From Bacteroidota bacterium (lineage in GTDB: Bacteria; Bacteroidota; Bacteroidia; Chitinophagales; Chitinophagaceae): a stretch of 64,000 nucleotides of DNA. The stretch is from assembly GCA_030706605.1 (NCBI GenBank), contig JAUZOE010000007.1, positions 101,305-165,304 of the forward strand, written 5' to 3'. Made by a program: the position numbers and the translations under genes. Positions 7,496-18,885 of this stretch are shown one piece after another; position 1 is the stretch's first letter, and every line of letters starts with the position of its first letter. Under the pieces are notes generated by a model. The model had not been told where the DNA came from. It ran no database searches and saw only the letters and a list, made by a program, of their open reading frames with translations.

Positions 7496-10075
7496 ATGAA
7501 CTGGCACAGACTAAGTAGTAAGGAAGTTTTTGAATTGCTGGATAGCAGGCCACAAGGTTTGACTATTGCAGATGCAGAAGAAAAATTTTTGCAGTATGGC
7601 CCTAATGAATTACAGGAAGGGAAAAAGAAAAGTATAGCCGGTATGCTGCTGGCACAGTTTAAAGATGTAATGATTTTAATTTTGCTGGCGGCAGCAATAA
7701 TATCTGGTATCATTGGCGACCTTAATGATACCATTGTTATTCTTGTTATCGTTTTATTGAATGCGGCAATAGGGTTCTTCCAGGAATACCGTGCAGAAAA
7801 AGCCATGCAGGCTTTAAAGCAAATGGCTGTTACACAAGCAAGGGTGTTTCGGGATGGAAACATCGCCTGGCTGCCTGCCACCATTTTAGTGCCGGGCGAT
7901 GTAGTGTTATTAGAAGCAGGTAACGCAGTTCCTGCGGATGTACGCATCATTGAATCCTTCAATTTAAAAATTGAAGAAGCAGCGTTAACGGGTGAATCAT
8001 ATGCAACCGATAAAATCACGCATTCGCTGGAAGCAGATGATTTGCCGTTAGGCGATAAAAAAAATATGGCTTTCAAAGGTACATTTGTAACATACGGCCG
8101 TGGCACTGCTGTAGTGATTGCTACCGGTATGCAGACAGAATTGGGCCGTATTGCTAAAATGTTGCAGGAAGATGAAACACTTACACCACTGCAACAACGC
8201 ATGGCTTCTTTTGGAAAAAAACTTTCTGTACTGGTTCTATTCTTATGTATTTTATTTTTTGTAGCAGGATGGTTACGGGGAGAAGATATTGTAAGAATGG
8301 TACTCACCAGTATATCCCTGGCAGTGGCTGCTATACCGGAAGCATTACCTGCTGTAATTACAATCTCACTTGCTCTGGCTGCAAAAAGAATGATTCGATT
8401 TAACAGCCTTATCAGAAAATTGCCTGCAGTAGAGACTTTAGGATCGGTCACTTACATCTGTACCGATAAAACAGGTACGCTTACCAAAAACAAAATGCAT
8501 GTGGAAGATGTGTTTGTAAACGGAAAGCTGTATGAACGAAATGCCTTGTCAACTATCAAACATGAGGAAGATGTAATGTTATTGTTGCATGCTTTCGCAC
8601 TCAATAATGATGCTGTTGAAGGGGCTGATAAAACAATAAAAGGAGACAGTACCGAAATTGCTTTGATGGAAGTATCAAGGGAACAAAATATACAATCGGA
8701 TACATGGCCCCGGTTAGCAGAAATTGCTTTTGATGCCGACCGGAAACTGATGACCACTTTTCACCGGCATAATAATAAAATAATTTCCTTCACCAAAGGA
8801 GCACCAGATATTTTATTGCAACGATGTGTAAATATTGATTTACCCGCCATGCAAAAACAGGTGGATGATATGGCGGCTAAAGGCCACCGCATACTTGGAT
8901 TTACTTATCGCTACTGGAATGCATTGCCCGGAAACCCGGATAGTGAAATTGATGAAAATGGTTTGCAGTTTTTAGGCTTAACCGGCATTATTGACCCACC
9001 ACGGGAAGAAGTATTTGATGCGATAGTCCAATGTAAAACTGCAGGTATCGTACCTGTAATGATAACCGGCGACCATCCGCTTACAGCAAAGACCATTGCA
9101 CAACGCATTGGCATTTTAACCAGCGAAAAAGAATTAGTTATAACCGGCCAGCAACTTGCCGCTTTAGATAACGATAGTTTTCTGGCTAAAGTGGAAAGGA
9201 TAAAAGTATATGCCCGTGTATCACCTGAACAAAAGTTACAGATTGTAAAAATGCTGCAACAGAAAGGCCATTATGTTGCAATGACAGGAGATGGAGTAAA
9301 TGATGCACCTTCATTAAAGCGGGCAAATATTGGTATTGCAATGGGCATCACGGGTACAGATGTTTCTAAAGAAGCCGCTCACATGATTTTGCTGGATGAT
9401 AATTTTTCAACCATTGTAAAAGCAGTAAGTGAAGGAAGAAGAATTTATGATAACATTCTCAAGTTTATCAAATACCTGATGACAACCAACTCCGGTGAGT
9501 TATGGACTTTATTGTTAGGTCCGATGATTGGTTTACCTGTTGCACTATTGCCTATACATATCTTATGGATAAACTTAGTTTCTGACGGTTTGCCTGCTAT
9601 TTCATTATCATTTGAAAAAGCGGAGAAAGATATTATGAACCGGCCTCCTCGGCCACCACAGCAAAGTGTTTTTGCTAATGGCAGGGGGCTGCATATGATA
9701 TGGGTAGGTATGTTCATGGCAGGTATTGCCTTGTCTGCGCAGGGCTGGGCTATTAGCCATGGGTTACATTGGCAAACCATTGTTTTTAATGTGTTGTGTT
9801 TATGCCAGATGGGTCATGTACTTGCTATCCGGTCTGAAACACAATCGTTTTTCAAAATAGGCATGTTTTCAAACAAACCACTTATTGGCTCAGTGTTGAT
9901 AGCCTTTCTCCTGCAATTTGTTGTCACCTATACACCCTTTTTACAACCCATTTTTCAAACCGAATCTTTAACATTGAATGAATTTTTATTGGTTGGGGTT
10001 ACCTCATCATTGGTTTTTTTTGCAGTTGAAATTGAAAAAGTAATTTCCCGGAAAAGAAAAAACAATACAAATTGA
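7496..10075 (+). CDS. Cation-translocating P-type ATPase (PMCA/SERCA/CtpF-like, probable Ca2+)
   Basis: CTDKTGTLT phosphorylation motif, LTGES, MTGDGVNDAPSLKRANIGIAMG hinge, PEALPAVITISLALAAKRM TM4. Confidence 0.93.
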   Translation: MNWHRLSSKEVFELLDSRPQGLTIADAEEKFLQYGPNELQEGKKKSIAGMLLAQFKDVMILILLAAAIISGIIGDLNDTIVILVIVLLNAAIGFFQEYRAEKAMQALKQMAVTQARVFRDGNIAWLPATILVPGDVVLLEAGNAVPADVRIIESFNLKIEEAALTGESYATDKITHSLEADDLPLGDKKNMAFKGTFVTYGRGTAVVIATGMQTELGRIAKMLQEDETLTPLQQRMASFGKKLSVLVLFLCILFFVAGWLRGEDIVRMVLTSISLAVAAIPEALPAVITISLALAAKRMIRFNSLIRKLPAVETLGSVTYICTDKTGTLTKNKMHVEDVFVNGKLYERNALSTIKHEEDVMLLLHAFALNNDAVEGADKTIKGDSTEIALMEVSREQNIQSDTWPRLAEIAFDADRKLMTTFHRHNNKIISFTKGAPDILLQRCVNIDLPAMQKQVDDMAAKGHRILGFTYRYWNALPGNPDSEIDENGLQFLGLTGIIDPPREEVFDAIVQCKTAGIVPVMITGDHPLTAKTIAQRIGILTSEKELVITGQQLAALDNDSFLAKVERIKVYARVSPEQKLQIVKMLQQKGHYVAMTGDGVNDAPSLKRANIGIAMGITGTDVSKEAAHMILLDDNFSTIVKAVSEGRRIYDNILKFIKYLMTTNSGELWTLLLGPMIGLPVALLPIHILWINLVSDGLPAISLSFEKAEKDIMNRPPRPPQQSVFANGRGLHMIWVGMFMAGIALSAQGWAISHGLHWQTIVFNVLCLCQMGHVLAIRSETQSFFKIGMFSNKPLIGSVLIAFLLQFVVTYTPFLQPIFQTESLTLNEFLLVGVTSSLVFFAVEIEKVISRKRKNNTN

Positions 10076-10186
10076 ACAAAATCAATAAAATAGGTCTTAT
10101 GCATGAAAGGGATTACAAAATAAATTAGGTTCTTGAAATAAGGAAACTTTGAAGTGCAAATAAATTATCCACTTAAAACAAGAACC

Positions 10187-10340
10187 ATGAACATAGCTAA
10201 TCCCTTGAATTTTGCAGGCCAAACACTTGATGTTGGATTGGACGTAAATAAAACAAATTTGCGGATTTGGGATACAAATATCTTTGAAAGAGTTAGGCAT
10301 TGAATGTATTATAACCGTGTCTTTTGTCCCCCCATTATTT
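10187..10340 (+). pseudogene. IS110-family transposase remnant
   Basis: MNIANPLNFAGQTLDVGLDVNKTNLR (IS110-like N-terminus, FxGQTxxVGxDVxK) followed in another frame by ISLKELGIECIITV (cf. IS110 LxELGIxCIVVNPADVP); internal deletion and frameshift. Confidence 0.5.
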
Positions 10341-10376
10341 AACACCAATCTATATTTAGAAAATAGTGTGCTGGGT

Positions 10377-12023
10377 TTAGTTTGGCTTTCTGTAAAAATC
10401 AGATTTTTCAGGTGTACGCGGTTGATTTCCTAAAATTATATCGGCCGCCTTTTCTGCGATCATCATAATTGGTGCATACAGGTTTCCGTTAGTTATATAT
10501 GGCATCACACTTCCATCTACTACCCGTAAACCCTCAAGGCCATGCACCCGCAAGGTTAGTGGATCTACGACAGACATGTTGTCCGTACCCATGCGACAAG
10601 TGCAGGATGGATGCAAGGCTGTTTCTGAATCACGGCTGACCCAATCCAGTATTTGCTCATCGGTATCAACGGCAGGTCCAGGGGAAATTTCCCCACCATT
10701 AAATTCATCCATCGCCGGCTGATTCAGAATTTTCCGGGCACAGCGGATGGCCTCCACCCACTCCTTTCTATCCTGATCTGTAGAAAGATAATTAAACCGA
10801 ATGGCTGGCTTTTCCTTTGGATCCGGTGACTTAATCAGGACAGATCCACGGGCATCAGAATTCATTGGGCCAACATGGACCTGGTAGCCATGCCCCCCTG
10901 TTGGCGAACTACCATCGTATCGTATAGCCACAGGCAAAAAATGAAACTGAAGGTTAGGGTAAGCAACCGTTTCATTACTTCTGATAAATCCTCCTCCCTC
11001 AAAGTGATTAGTTGCCGCAGGTCCTTTCTTAAACAGCATCCACTGTAAACCAACCAGGGGTTTGTTATACCATTTCAATGCCGGCCATACGCTTACCGGC
11101 TTTTTGCAGGAATATTGGATATATACCTCCAGGTGATCCTGTAAATTTTGTCCAACACCCGGGAGGTTGTGCAGTGCCTCAACCCCGGCCGATTTCAACA
11201 TTTCCGGATTTCCTATTCCTGACAATTGAAGAAGCTGGGGAGAATTGATGGCGCCTCCGCAGCAGATAACCTCGCCTGCCGTAATGGTATGCAAACTATT
11301 TCCTTTCAAAACTTCTACGCCAACGGCACGCTTCCCCGAGAAAAGAATTTTGGTGGCAAGCGCATCGCAAATTACTTTAAGATTTTTTCGTTTCCCCAAC
11401 ACCGGATGCAAATAGGCTGTTGAGGCAGACCAGCGCCTGCCGTTTTTGATGTTGCGGTCAAACATGCCAAAACCTTCCTGTTGAAATCCATTGACATCAT
11501 CTGTGAGCGGATAGCCTGCTTGTTTGGCCGAATCAAAAAATGCTGTAAACAAGGGGTTGGTGGCAGGCCCGGTTTCCAGGTGCAGCGGACCGTTACCACC
11601 ACGAAACAAGTTTGCCCCGGCGGTTCTGTTTTCAGATTTTTTAAAATAAGGAAGGCAATGGGCATAATCCCACGTTTCCATTCCCGGATCCTTTGCCCAC
11701 TTTTCATAGTCCAATGGATTACCCCGAATAAAAATCATTCCGTTAATGGAACTGGAACCACCTAAGATTTTTCCACGGGCATGATACACCTGACGGTTAT
11801 TCATGAATGGCTCAGGCTCCGATTGGTATTTCCAATCATAAAATTTACTACCAATCGGATAAGTAAGCGCAGCTGGCATATGAATAAAAATATCCCACCA
11901 GGCATCTCTTCTTCCCGCTTCAATCACCAACACTTTATGGTCCGGATTTTCACTCAGTCGGTTTGCCAGTACACAGCCGGCAGACCCGCCTCCAATAATA
12001 ATTGTATCAAAAATTTTATTCAT
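10377..12023 (-). CDS. betA: Choline dehydrogenase (GMC oxidoreductase)
   Basis: [42 protein letters not shown]; start set at MNKIFDTII rather than the upstream ATG at 12059. Confidence 0.88.
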   Translation of the reverse strand: MNKIFDTIIIGGGSAGCVLANRLSENPDHKVLVIEAGRRDAWWDIFIHMPAALTYPIGSKFYDWKYQSEPEPFMNNRQVYHARGKILGGSSSINGMIFIRGNPLDYEKWAKDPGMETWDYAHCLPYFKKSENRTAGANLFRGGNGPLHLETGPATNPLFTAFFDSAKQAGYPLTDDVNGFQQEGFGMFDRNIKNGRRWSASTAYLHPVLGKRKNLKVICDALATKILFSGKRAVGVEVLKGNSLHTITAGEVICCGGAINSPQLLQLSGIGNPEMLKSAGVEALHNLPGVGQNLQDHLEVYIQYSCKKPVSVWPALKWYNKPLVGLQWMLFKKGPAATNHFEGGGFIRSNETVAYPNLQFHFLPVAIRYDGSSPTGGHGYQVHVGPMNSDARGSVLIKSPDPKEKPAIRFNYLSTDQDRKEWVEAIRCARKILNQPAMDEFNGGEISPGPAVDTDEQILDWVSRDSETALHPSCTCRMGTDNMSVVDPLTLRVHGLEGLRVVDGSVMPYITNGNLYAPIMMIAEKAADIILGNQPRTPEKSDFYRKPN

Positions 12024-12039
12024 TTCAATTTTATCTATT

Positions 12040-13503
12040 TCAGTAAGGAGATTCGACATTTCCCAATTCTACATAAACACTTTTTAGCTGGGTATACTGT
12101 TGAATAGCAGCAAGGCTATTCTCCCGACCCAGACCTGATTGTTTATATCCGCCAAAAGGAAGTTCGATAGGTGTTATGTTGTAATTATTAATCCAGCATG
12201 TACCTGCCTGTAATTGATGAATTACCCGATGGCCGCGTTTTATGTCATTCGTAAATACACCTGCTGCCAGTCCATAGGCGGAATTATTCGCCCTTTCAAT
12301 TACCTCTTCTTCTGAGTCAAAGCAGAGTACGGTGAGCACCGGACCAAAAATCTCTTCTTTGCAAATTTCCATTGCATCATCGCAATCCGTAAAAATTGCC
12401 GGCGCCAGGAAATTGCCGGAACTAATATCCCGTCCTTTGAAATCTTTTTCAGGTCGGAAGCCTCCGGTCAATAAGGTTGCGCCTGCAGCTTTTCCTGCAT
12501 CTATAAACCGGGTTACTTTTTCCAGATGCGCCTTACTGATTAATGCGCCCATCTGGGTATCGGGATCTGCCGGGTCACCCAACCTGATTTTTTCAGTCCG
12601 ATCCTTTAGCTTCCTTAAAAAGGAATCAAAAATTGGACGATGCACAAACACCCGTGTACCATTTGAACAAACTTCTCCCTGCGTATAAAAATTTGCCAGC
12701 AAGGCTGCTGATACAGCATTATCTATATCTGCATCTTCAAAAATAATTAAGGGAGATTTTCCACCTAATTCAAGTGTCACCCGTTTCAGTTGAGTTGCTG
12801 CACCGGTTAAAATTTTTTTACCAGTTGAAACTGAACCTGTCAATGAAATTTTTGCTATACGCGGATGATCTACCAACATACCTCCAACCCTGCCATCACC
12901 CTGAACTACATTAAACAAACCAGGCGGGGCATCGGCTTCCATAAATGCCTTAGCTAATTCAAGTGCAGTGGCCGGGGTGAGTTCGGAAGGTTTAAAAATC
13001 ATTGCATTGCCGCAAGCCAACGCCGGAGCCGCTTTCCATGCAGCAATCTGAATAGGATAGTTCCATGCACCAATTCCCGCACAAATACCCAAAGGCTCGG
13101 GACGCGTATATCCAAAGGCGTTTTTCAAATCAAAAAACTCCCCATGTATGCCACCCGCCATTCCTCCAAAATATTCCAGGGCATCTGCAGCCGAACTAAT
13201 GTCCACCGCCAGTGATTCCGAAATGGGCTTTCCGACATCCTGGGTTTCTATAAAAGCAATTTGCTCTAACCTGGATCTTAATACATGAGCTGCTTTTAAC
13301 AAAACCCGGCCACGTTCTGCTCCTGTTTTGGTTTTCCAGGTATGGAAAGCCTTTTCTGATGAATTTACCGCAGCTTCAATATCCTGGGTGTTCGCCTGGC
13401 AAACGGCTCCCAAAGGATTATTATTAGCTGGATTATAATTTATCCAGGAATCCCGGTTTGAACCTGTAGTTAATGCGCCGTCTATAAACTGAGTGTACAC
13501 CAT
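12040..13503 (-). CDS. betB: Betaine aldehyde dehydrogenase
   Basis: ALDH motifs [47 protein letters not shown]; next to betA. Confidence 0.9.
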   Translation of the reverse strand: MVYTQFIDGALTTGSNRDSWINYNPANNNPLGAVCQANTQDIEAAVNSSEKAFHTWKTKTGAERGRVLLKAAHVLRSRLEQIAFIETQDVGKPISESLAVDISSAADALEYFGGMAGGIHGEFFDLKNAFGYTRPEPLGICAGIGAWNYPIQIAAWKAAPALACGNAMIFKPSELTPATALELAKAFMEADAPPGLFNVVQGDGRVGGMLVDHPRIAKISLTGSVSTGKKILTGAATQLKRVTLELGGKSPLIIFEDADIDNAVSAALLANFYTQGEVCSNGTRVFVHRPIFDSFLRKLKDRTEKIRLGDPADPDTQMGALISKAHLEKVTRFIDAGKAAGATLLTGGFRPEKDFKGRDISSGNFLAPAIFTDCDDAMEICKEEIFGPVLTVLCFDSEEEVIERANNSAYGLAAGVFTNDIKRGHRVIHQLQAGTCWINNYNITPIELPFGGYKQSGLGRENSLAAIQQYTQLKSVYVELGNVESPY

Positions 13504-13509
13504 ATTCTT

Positions 13510-15003
13510 TTAAGACATTCTTTGTCTTTTAATTGATTTATAATAATAAATGAACACACCAAAGCCAATCAAACCAACTGTATAAATCCACGCTGCATAC
13601 TGCTGATACCATTCCGAACCATAGGTTGCAGTACGGGGCCATGACACATTAATAACCATAAAAGTGCTCCAAATCAGTGCCAAAATATTAACCGGGAACC
13701 CCCATTTGCCCAAATGAAACCTGGCGTCGGTACCTACTCCATTCCGGGCTGATGTAATCCTGTTTTTCAGTTGAAGTGCCACCACTATCCAATAGGCCAG
13801 ATTAGCCCAAAGTATGGCGATAGAGGTTACCAACTCAAATACTTTTGGAAATTGAAGATTCATCGCCAAAATAATGATTGCTCCCAATCCACAAAGCAGG
13901 GTAGCTAAAACAGGAGTTTTTGTTTTTGAGGAAACTTTCGATAAGGATTTACTAAAGGGCAGGCACCCATCACGCCCCATGGCGAACATTAATCTTATTG
14001 ACCCGGAGTGAACTGCAAGCGTGCACACAATTATGGCAAAAATAACATTACAAAGAAAAATCCTGCCCGTAGTTTCACCCAGGACTGATTTCACCAACAT
14101 AGGTAACCCTCCGTTTATATTTCCCAATTCCGGCATACCCAAATCCGGAGCTGCCATCAAAGCAAAAAGTAATACCAGTAATCCAGCAAATCCAGCGGCA
14201 AGAAGCGCCTGCAGGATCGCACGGGGAGCTTTTTTACGCGGATCATGCGTTTCTTCAGCCAATGTTCCGGCAGTATCGAATCCATACAAAACATAAGAGG
14301 CTGTCAGGGCGGCCGCTGCCATTAAAATTGTCACATCAGGAAAAGACTTGAACCCAGATCCGGTATTTTTAATGTGTACGACAGCTTCGACCGGAGATCT
14401 TACTTTATGTAAAAACAGAAGAAAGATCAGCAATATAATTCCAACCAGTTCGGTAAATACACCAATATTATTGATCAGTGCCAGTAGCTTAATTCCCCTG
14501 GCATTGATTATGGTACTTATAATAACCAGAATTGACCCCAGCAAAATGGCATTAATAGCAACCGATTTTGGATCATTTGAGGTTCCAATTACCTGGAAGG
14601 AACTCGAAATTTGGGGTAGGCTCACCTGTAGTGCCATGGCAACAGCAGCAATAGTGACAATAAGACAAGCCAGGTAAATCCATCCTGTCATCCACCCAAG
14701 GAAAGGGTTTCCGGTAAACTTTGCCCATTGATAAACCCCGCCCGACAAAGGAAAACGGGAAGCCAGTTCTGCAAAGCAGAGTGCCACCAGCAATTGACCC
14801 GCCAATACGCATGGCCAGGTCCAGAAAAATGCGGGGCCGGCAACCCCATAACCTAAATAAAACATCTGAAAAAGACCGGTAAGAATAGAAATGTAAGAAA
14901 AGCCTGCAGCAAAACTTGAGAAGCTACCCATCGAACGCTTTAATTCCTGACGATAACCAAAACTGGCAAGATCGTTATTATCAATAACCGGAGAATCCTT
15001 CAT
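13510..15003 (-). CDS. APC-family amino acid/choline-type permease
   Basis: ~12 TM segments; GYRQELKRSMGSFSSFAAGFSYISILTGLFQMF; LYGFDTAGTLAEETHDPRKKAPRAI. Start set at MKDSPVIDNN. Confidence 0.85.
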   Translation of the reverse strand: MKDSPVIDNNDLASFGYRQELKRSMGSFSSFAAGFSYISILTGLFQMFYLGYGVAGPAFFWTWPCVLAGQLLVALCFAELASRFPLSGGVYQWAKFTGNPFLGWMTGWIYLACLIVTIAAVAMALQVSLPQISSSFQVIGTSNDPKSVAINAILLGSILVIISTIINARGIKLLALINNIGVFTELVGIILLIFLLFLHKVRSPVEAVVHIKNTGSGFKSFPDVTILMAAAALTASYVLYGFDTAGTLAEETHDPRKKAPRAILQALLAAGFAGLLVLLFALMAAPDLGMPELGNINGGLPMLVKSVLGETTGRIFLCNVIFAIIVCTLAVHSGSIRLMFAMGRDGCLPFSKSLSKVSSKTKTPVLATLLCGLGAIIILAMNLQFPKVFELVTSIAILWANLAYWIVVALQLKNRITSARNGVGTDARFHLGKWGFPVNILALIWSTFMVINVSWPRTATYGSEWYQQYAAWIYTVGLIGFGVFIYYYKSIKRQRMS

Positions 15004-15124
15004 ATTTGAATTACAGGTTTTGGTCTTCTTAATTAACAAATCTAACGAACGGGTTCGCCTATATTAAATTTTTATAAGTCTACCCGATTTTTTTGGCCTT
15101 TGCTCAATGAAATATTGAATAGCA

Positions 15125-15246
15125 AACTTACCTTTATGTTTTAATTTAGTTTTTGGATCTGACTCCAAATTATAAAAAATATCACAATCTTACCTTTTTA
15201 TTTTAATTTAGTTTTTGGATTTATTCCAAATTTTAAAAAATATCAC
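15125..15246 (+). repeat. ~61-bp imperfect tandem duplication, each unit with a TTTGGA-N5/6-TCCAAA dyad
   Basis: Units ..cttaccttt..ttttaatttagtttttggat..tccaaatt..aaaaatatcac at 15125-15185 and 15186-15246; dyads at 15152-15169 and 15214-15230. Confidence 0.9.
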
Positions 15247-15247
15247 T

Positions 15248-16462
15248 ATGCCCTTAGCCGGAATTGACTCAAACTTCACTCTACCTCCGCGCTTTTATAC
15301 AAGCACTGAAATTTTCAATGACGAGCTTGAGCGGATTTTCTATAGCCGATGGATTTATGTTGCTTGTGACGCGGACGTTCCAAAACCAGGTGATTATGTT
15401 ACACTAAAAATCGGAACGCGGTCCTTTTTTCTGCAACGTTCGCAAAGCGGGGAGGTGCGGGGATTTTATAATGTATGCCGACACCGTGGCCATGAACTGC
15501 TTCAGGGGGAGAGAGGCAACCGCAAGGGGCTGTCCTGTCCCTACCATAACTGGACGTACGACCTTGATGGAAAGCTGCTGCGTGCCCGCGGGATGGCTCC
15601 TGATTTTCCCACAGAAGATTTCGGACTTAATCCAATTGAGGTCGCCGTGATCGGAGGTCTTATTTATGTTTGCCTTACCACGCCTGCACCCAATGATATC
15701 GAAGCTGTGCGCACAAGCCTTACGCCTTACCTGGCTCCATACGAGTTACGTAAGACCAAAATAGCCTATCAAAAAGATATCATAGAAGCCTGCAACTGGA
15801 AACTAGTTATAGAAAATAACAGGGAGTGCCTGCATTGCGACAGCAATCACCCTGAACTGCTGGTACCATTGTACAGCTCAGGGTTTGGCAAGGGCCTCGA
15901 CAAGGAACATTTACAGCCTTCGGAGCAACGCTTTCAGGAAACACTCCAGGAAAAGGAAACGGAGTGGGAAAGCCTCGGGCTTCCGTACGAGTTGCTGGAG
16001 TTCCCGGAGGGTCTGTGGTTCCGCACTGTTCGGCTACCATTGGCTAACCAGTGCATTTCCCACACTCTGAAACCTGAACACGCTTGCAAAAAGCTTCTTG
16101 GCAATTTCAAGCAGCCGGAGGGAAGCGGACTTTCTTTGTGGACCCATCCGAATTCGTGGAACCACTTTTTGAGCGACCATATCGTCACGTTCGCAGTCTT
16201 CCCGCTTTCGGTAGACCGGACACTGGTGCGGACCAAGTGGCTCGTTGCGGCTGATGCAGTGGAAGGTGTTGACTATGATCTTGTCAACCTGACCAAAGTT
16301 TGGACCGAGACCAATGCACAGGATCAAAGCCTGGCGGAAGGGACTTACCGCGGCATTTGTTCCGGTGGCTACATACCGGGTCCGCTAGCCGACGAGGAAT
16401 ACCTAGTGAAGCAGTTTCTCTCCTGGTATAAAGATCAACTCACAGAAACCCCATTGCACTGA
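15248..16462 (+). CDS. gbcA: Rieske non-heme iron oxygenase, GbcA-like glycine betaine monooxygenase
   Basis: Rieske motif CRHRGHELLQGERGNRKGLSCPYHNW; mononuclear Fe region NRECLHCDSNHPEL; followed by DMG and sarcosine catabolic genes. Start moved to MPLAGID because the listed start lies in the tandem repeat. Confidence 0.85.
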   Translation: MPLAGIDSNFTLPPRFYTSTEIFNDELERIFYSRWIYVACDADVPKPGDYVTLKIGTRSFFLQRSQSGEVRGFYNVCRHRGHELLQGERGNRKGLSCPYHNWTYDLDGKLLRARGMAPDFPTEDFGLNPIEVAVIGGLIYVCLTTPAPNDIEAVRTSLTPYLAPYELRKTKIAYQKDIIEACNWKLVIENNRECLHCDSNHPELLVPLYSSGFGKGLDKEHLQPSEQRFQETLQEKETEWESLGLPYELLEFPEGLWFRTVRLPLANQCISHTLKPEHACKKLLGNFKQPEGSGLSLWTHPNSWNHFLSDHIVTFAVFPLSVDRTLVRTKWLVAADAVEGVDYDLVNLTKVWTETNAQDQSLAEGTYRGICSGGYIPGPLADEEYLVKQFLSWYKDQLTETPLH

Positions 16463-18885
16463 TGCCAAAGATTGTAATCATAGGAGCTGGTATCGTTGGT
16501 TGTTCATTGGCCGACGAACTCACCGAACGCGGGTATTGCGATGTAGTTGTCATTGAAAAAGATAAGCTCTGGAAGCCAGGCGGCTCTACATCACATGCGC
16601 CTGGCGTTGTTTTCCAGACCAATGGGTCGCGTACCATGGCGCAGTTCGCCCGCCAGACGGTTGAAAAATTGTATAGTCTTCAACATGGTGGCGAGACTTG
16701 TTTCCTCAAGGTGGGCAGCCTGGAGATCGCAACAACGCCTGAGCGCCTGGCTGATCTTCACCGCAGGGTGGGACTGGCCATATCCGCCGGGATTAACGCA
16801 CGTGTAATACCTCCGGAGGAAGCGTTGAAATTGCATCCGCTTCTTGTTAGTGATAAGATGCTGGGTGCACTATACGTTCCCGATGATGGGATCGCCCGGG
16901 CAGTAATGGCTGACGAAGTGATGGGTGAGCGGTCGATCAGCCGCGGAGCCCGATTCATTGCAGAATGCGAGGTCATTGCCATTGATCAAAGTGAAGGCCG
17001 CGTCACCAGTGTTCAAACCACACAGGGATCATTCCCGGCGGATATCGTTGTCTCCTGCGCTGGAATATGGGGACCGAAGATTGGGGCAATGGTGGGCATG
17101 TCGAAAGCCATACAACCACTGGCGCACCAACTTTGCTATACTGTTCCGATGCCTGAACTGGCCGCATATAAAAGTGAAGCTGAATTGCCCGTGCTCCGTC
17201 ACCAGGGTTCGGATCTTTATTTCAAACAGAGAGGTCAAAGTCTCGCGGTTGGCTGGTACGGACACCGGCCACTTCCTGTGAGGGCTCAGGACATCCTTCC
17301 CTCTGAGCTTGCTGAAGTAATGCCGAGCCAGGTGCCGTTTACTCCTGAGGATTGGAAGGGTGCCATGGAGCATTCGGCTGAAGTCATTCCCGCACTGAAA
17401 AGCACCGATATTGCTGAATCGATGAATGGTTTGTTTTCCTTTACTGTTGACAACTTCCCATTGATGGGTGAGTGGTCAGGGTTGAAAGGCTTCTGGGTGG
17501 CTGAGGCCGTATGGGTCACCCACGCATGTGGTGTGGCACGTGCGATGGCTGAGTGGATCGTAGATGGCCACCCCGCATTGGCAGTGCATGAATGCGACGT
17601 TAACCGGTTTGATACCCACCAGTTGGGTTTAACACATATTGAAGAACGCGGTGCGCAGAACTTCGTGGAGGTGTATGACCTGCTGCACCCGCTGCAGCCT
17701 ATGGAGTCGCCGCGTCCCCTCCGCACTACTGGTTTCTATCAGCGCCAGCAGGAACTTGGTGGCTTTTTTCTTGAAGCTTCCGGCTATGAGCGGCCGCAAT
17801 GGTACGAAGCAAACGCCGGTCTTGTCGGGCGCTTTGAAAGTCCGCCGAGGGATGAGTGGAGTTCAAAATTCTGGTCGCCGGTGATTGGTGCGGAAGCTTG
17901 TGCGGTCAGGGAAGGTGTCGGCCTGTTCGATATCACAACCCTGAAACGCATTGAAGTAACGGGCAAAGGTGCTTTGGAGTTTCTGGAGCGATTAACAACA
18001 GGCAACCTGCGTAAGAAGCCCGGCTCCATCACTTATTGCCTGCTGCTGAATGATAAGGCTGGCATACTGAGCGACATCACTATTATGCGACGTGGTGAGC
18101 ACGACTTTTTTATTGGCGTAAATAGTAATACTGATATCAACTACCTCAGGCAACTTGCGCCAGACACGGTGCATGTGCAGGACGTCACTGCCGGAACCGT
18201 TGGGCTGGGGCTCTTCGGACCTAAGGCGCGGGAACTCGCCCAGTCTTTAACCAGGGACGACCTGGGCAACGAGGCACTCGGCTACTTCAGGCTAAAGAGC
18301 ACCTATCTCGGCCATGTACCGGTAATGCTGTGCAGGCTTTCCTATGTAGGTGAACTTGGATATGAGATATACACTACCGCAGATTTTGCGCTGAAATTAT
18401 GGGATACACTGTGGCAGGCAGGGAAGGAATTCGGGTTGATTGCAGCCGGTCGTGGAGCATTCAACTCCATGCGCCTGGAGAAAGGATACCGCAGTTACGG
18501 CACTGACATGAACAGTGAGCACAACCCCCATGAGGCGGGGCTGTCCTTTGCTGTCCGCAAAGGAGGAGGATATAAGGGGGCGGAGGCCTTCACCGGACTG
18601 GATCCAAATGCGCTAAGCAGGCGGCTGGTATGCCTGGTACTTGAAAACCCACAGCATGTGGTGTTGGGTAAGGAGCCTATAATGCACCAGGGCAAGGTAG
18701 TAGGCTATGTCACCAGTGCCTACTTCGGTCATACCATAGGTAAGCAATTAGCTTATGCCTGGGTTCCCGCAGCACTGAGCACGCAGGGTACGGGCCTTTC
18801 TATCCGATATTTCGACCGTGATTACCCAGCCACCGTAGGACAGGATCCGCAGTACGATCCACAAATGACAAGATTAAAATCATGA
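16462..18885 (+). CDS. Dimethylglycine dehydrogenase/oxidase (FAD + GcvT domains)
   Basis: [40 protein letters not shown] (covalent-FAD His region of the DMGDH family), C-terminal GcvT domain; TGATG overlap with the upstream gene. Confidence 0.85.
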   Translation: MPKIVIIGAGIVGCSLADELTERGYCDVVVIEKDKLWKPGGSTSHAPGVVFQTNGSRTMAQFARQTVEKLYSLQHGGETCFLKVGSLEIATTPERLADLHRRVGLAISAGINARVIPPEEALKLHPLLVSDKMLGALYVPDDGIARAVMADEVMGERSISRGARFIAECEVIAIDQSEGRVTSVQTTQGSFPADIVVSCAGIWGPKIGAMVGMSKAIQPLAHQLCYTVPMPELAAYKSEAELPVLRHQGSDLYFKQRGQSLAVGWYGHRPLPVRAQDILPSELAEVMPSQVPFTPEDWKGAMEHSAEVIPALKSTDIAESMNGLFSFTVDNFPLMGEWSGLKGFWVAEAVWVTHACGVARAMAEWIVDGHPALAVHECDVNRFDTHQLGLTHIEERGAQNFVEVYDLLHPLQPMESPRPLRTTGFYQRQQELGGFFLEASGYERPQWYEANAGLVGRFESPPRDEWSSKFWSPVIGAEACAVREGVGLFDITTLKRIEVTGKGALEFLERLTTGNLRKKPGSITYCLLLNDKAGILSDITIMRRGEHDFFIGVNSNTDINYLRQLAPDTVHVQDVTAGTVGLGLFGPKARELAQSLTRDDLGNEALGYFRLKSTYLGHVPVMLCRLSYVGELGYEIYTTADFALKLWDTLWQAGKEFGLIAAGRGAFNSMRLEKGYRSYGTDMNSEHNPHEAGLSFAVRKGGGYKGAEAFTGLDPNALSRRLVCLVLENPQHVVLGKEPIMHQGKVVGYVTSAYFGHTIGKQLAYAWVPAALSTQGTGLSIRYFDRDYPATVGQDPQYDPQMTRLKS

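Noticed and set aside
7324-8451. 375-aa minus-strand ORF antisense to the CaCA/P-type ATPase genes
   Set aside because: Shadow ORF over two strongly supported plus-strand genes; Ser/Thr/Ile-rich composition without a domain.
10097-10348. 83-aa minus-strand ORF
   Set aside because: Antisense to the IS110-like remnant; no domain or plausible start context.
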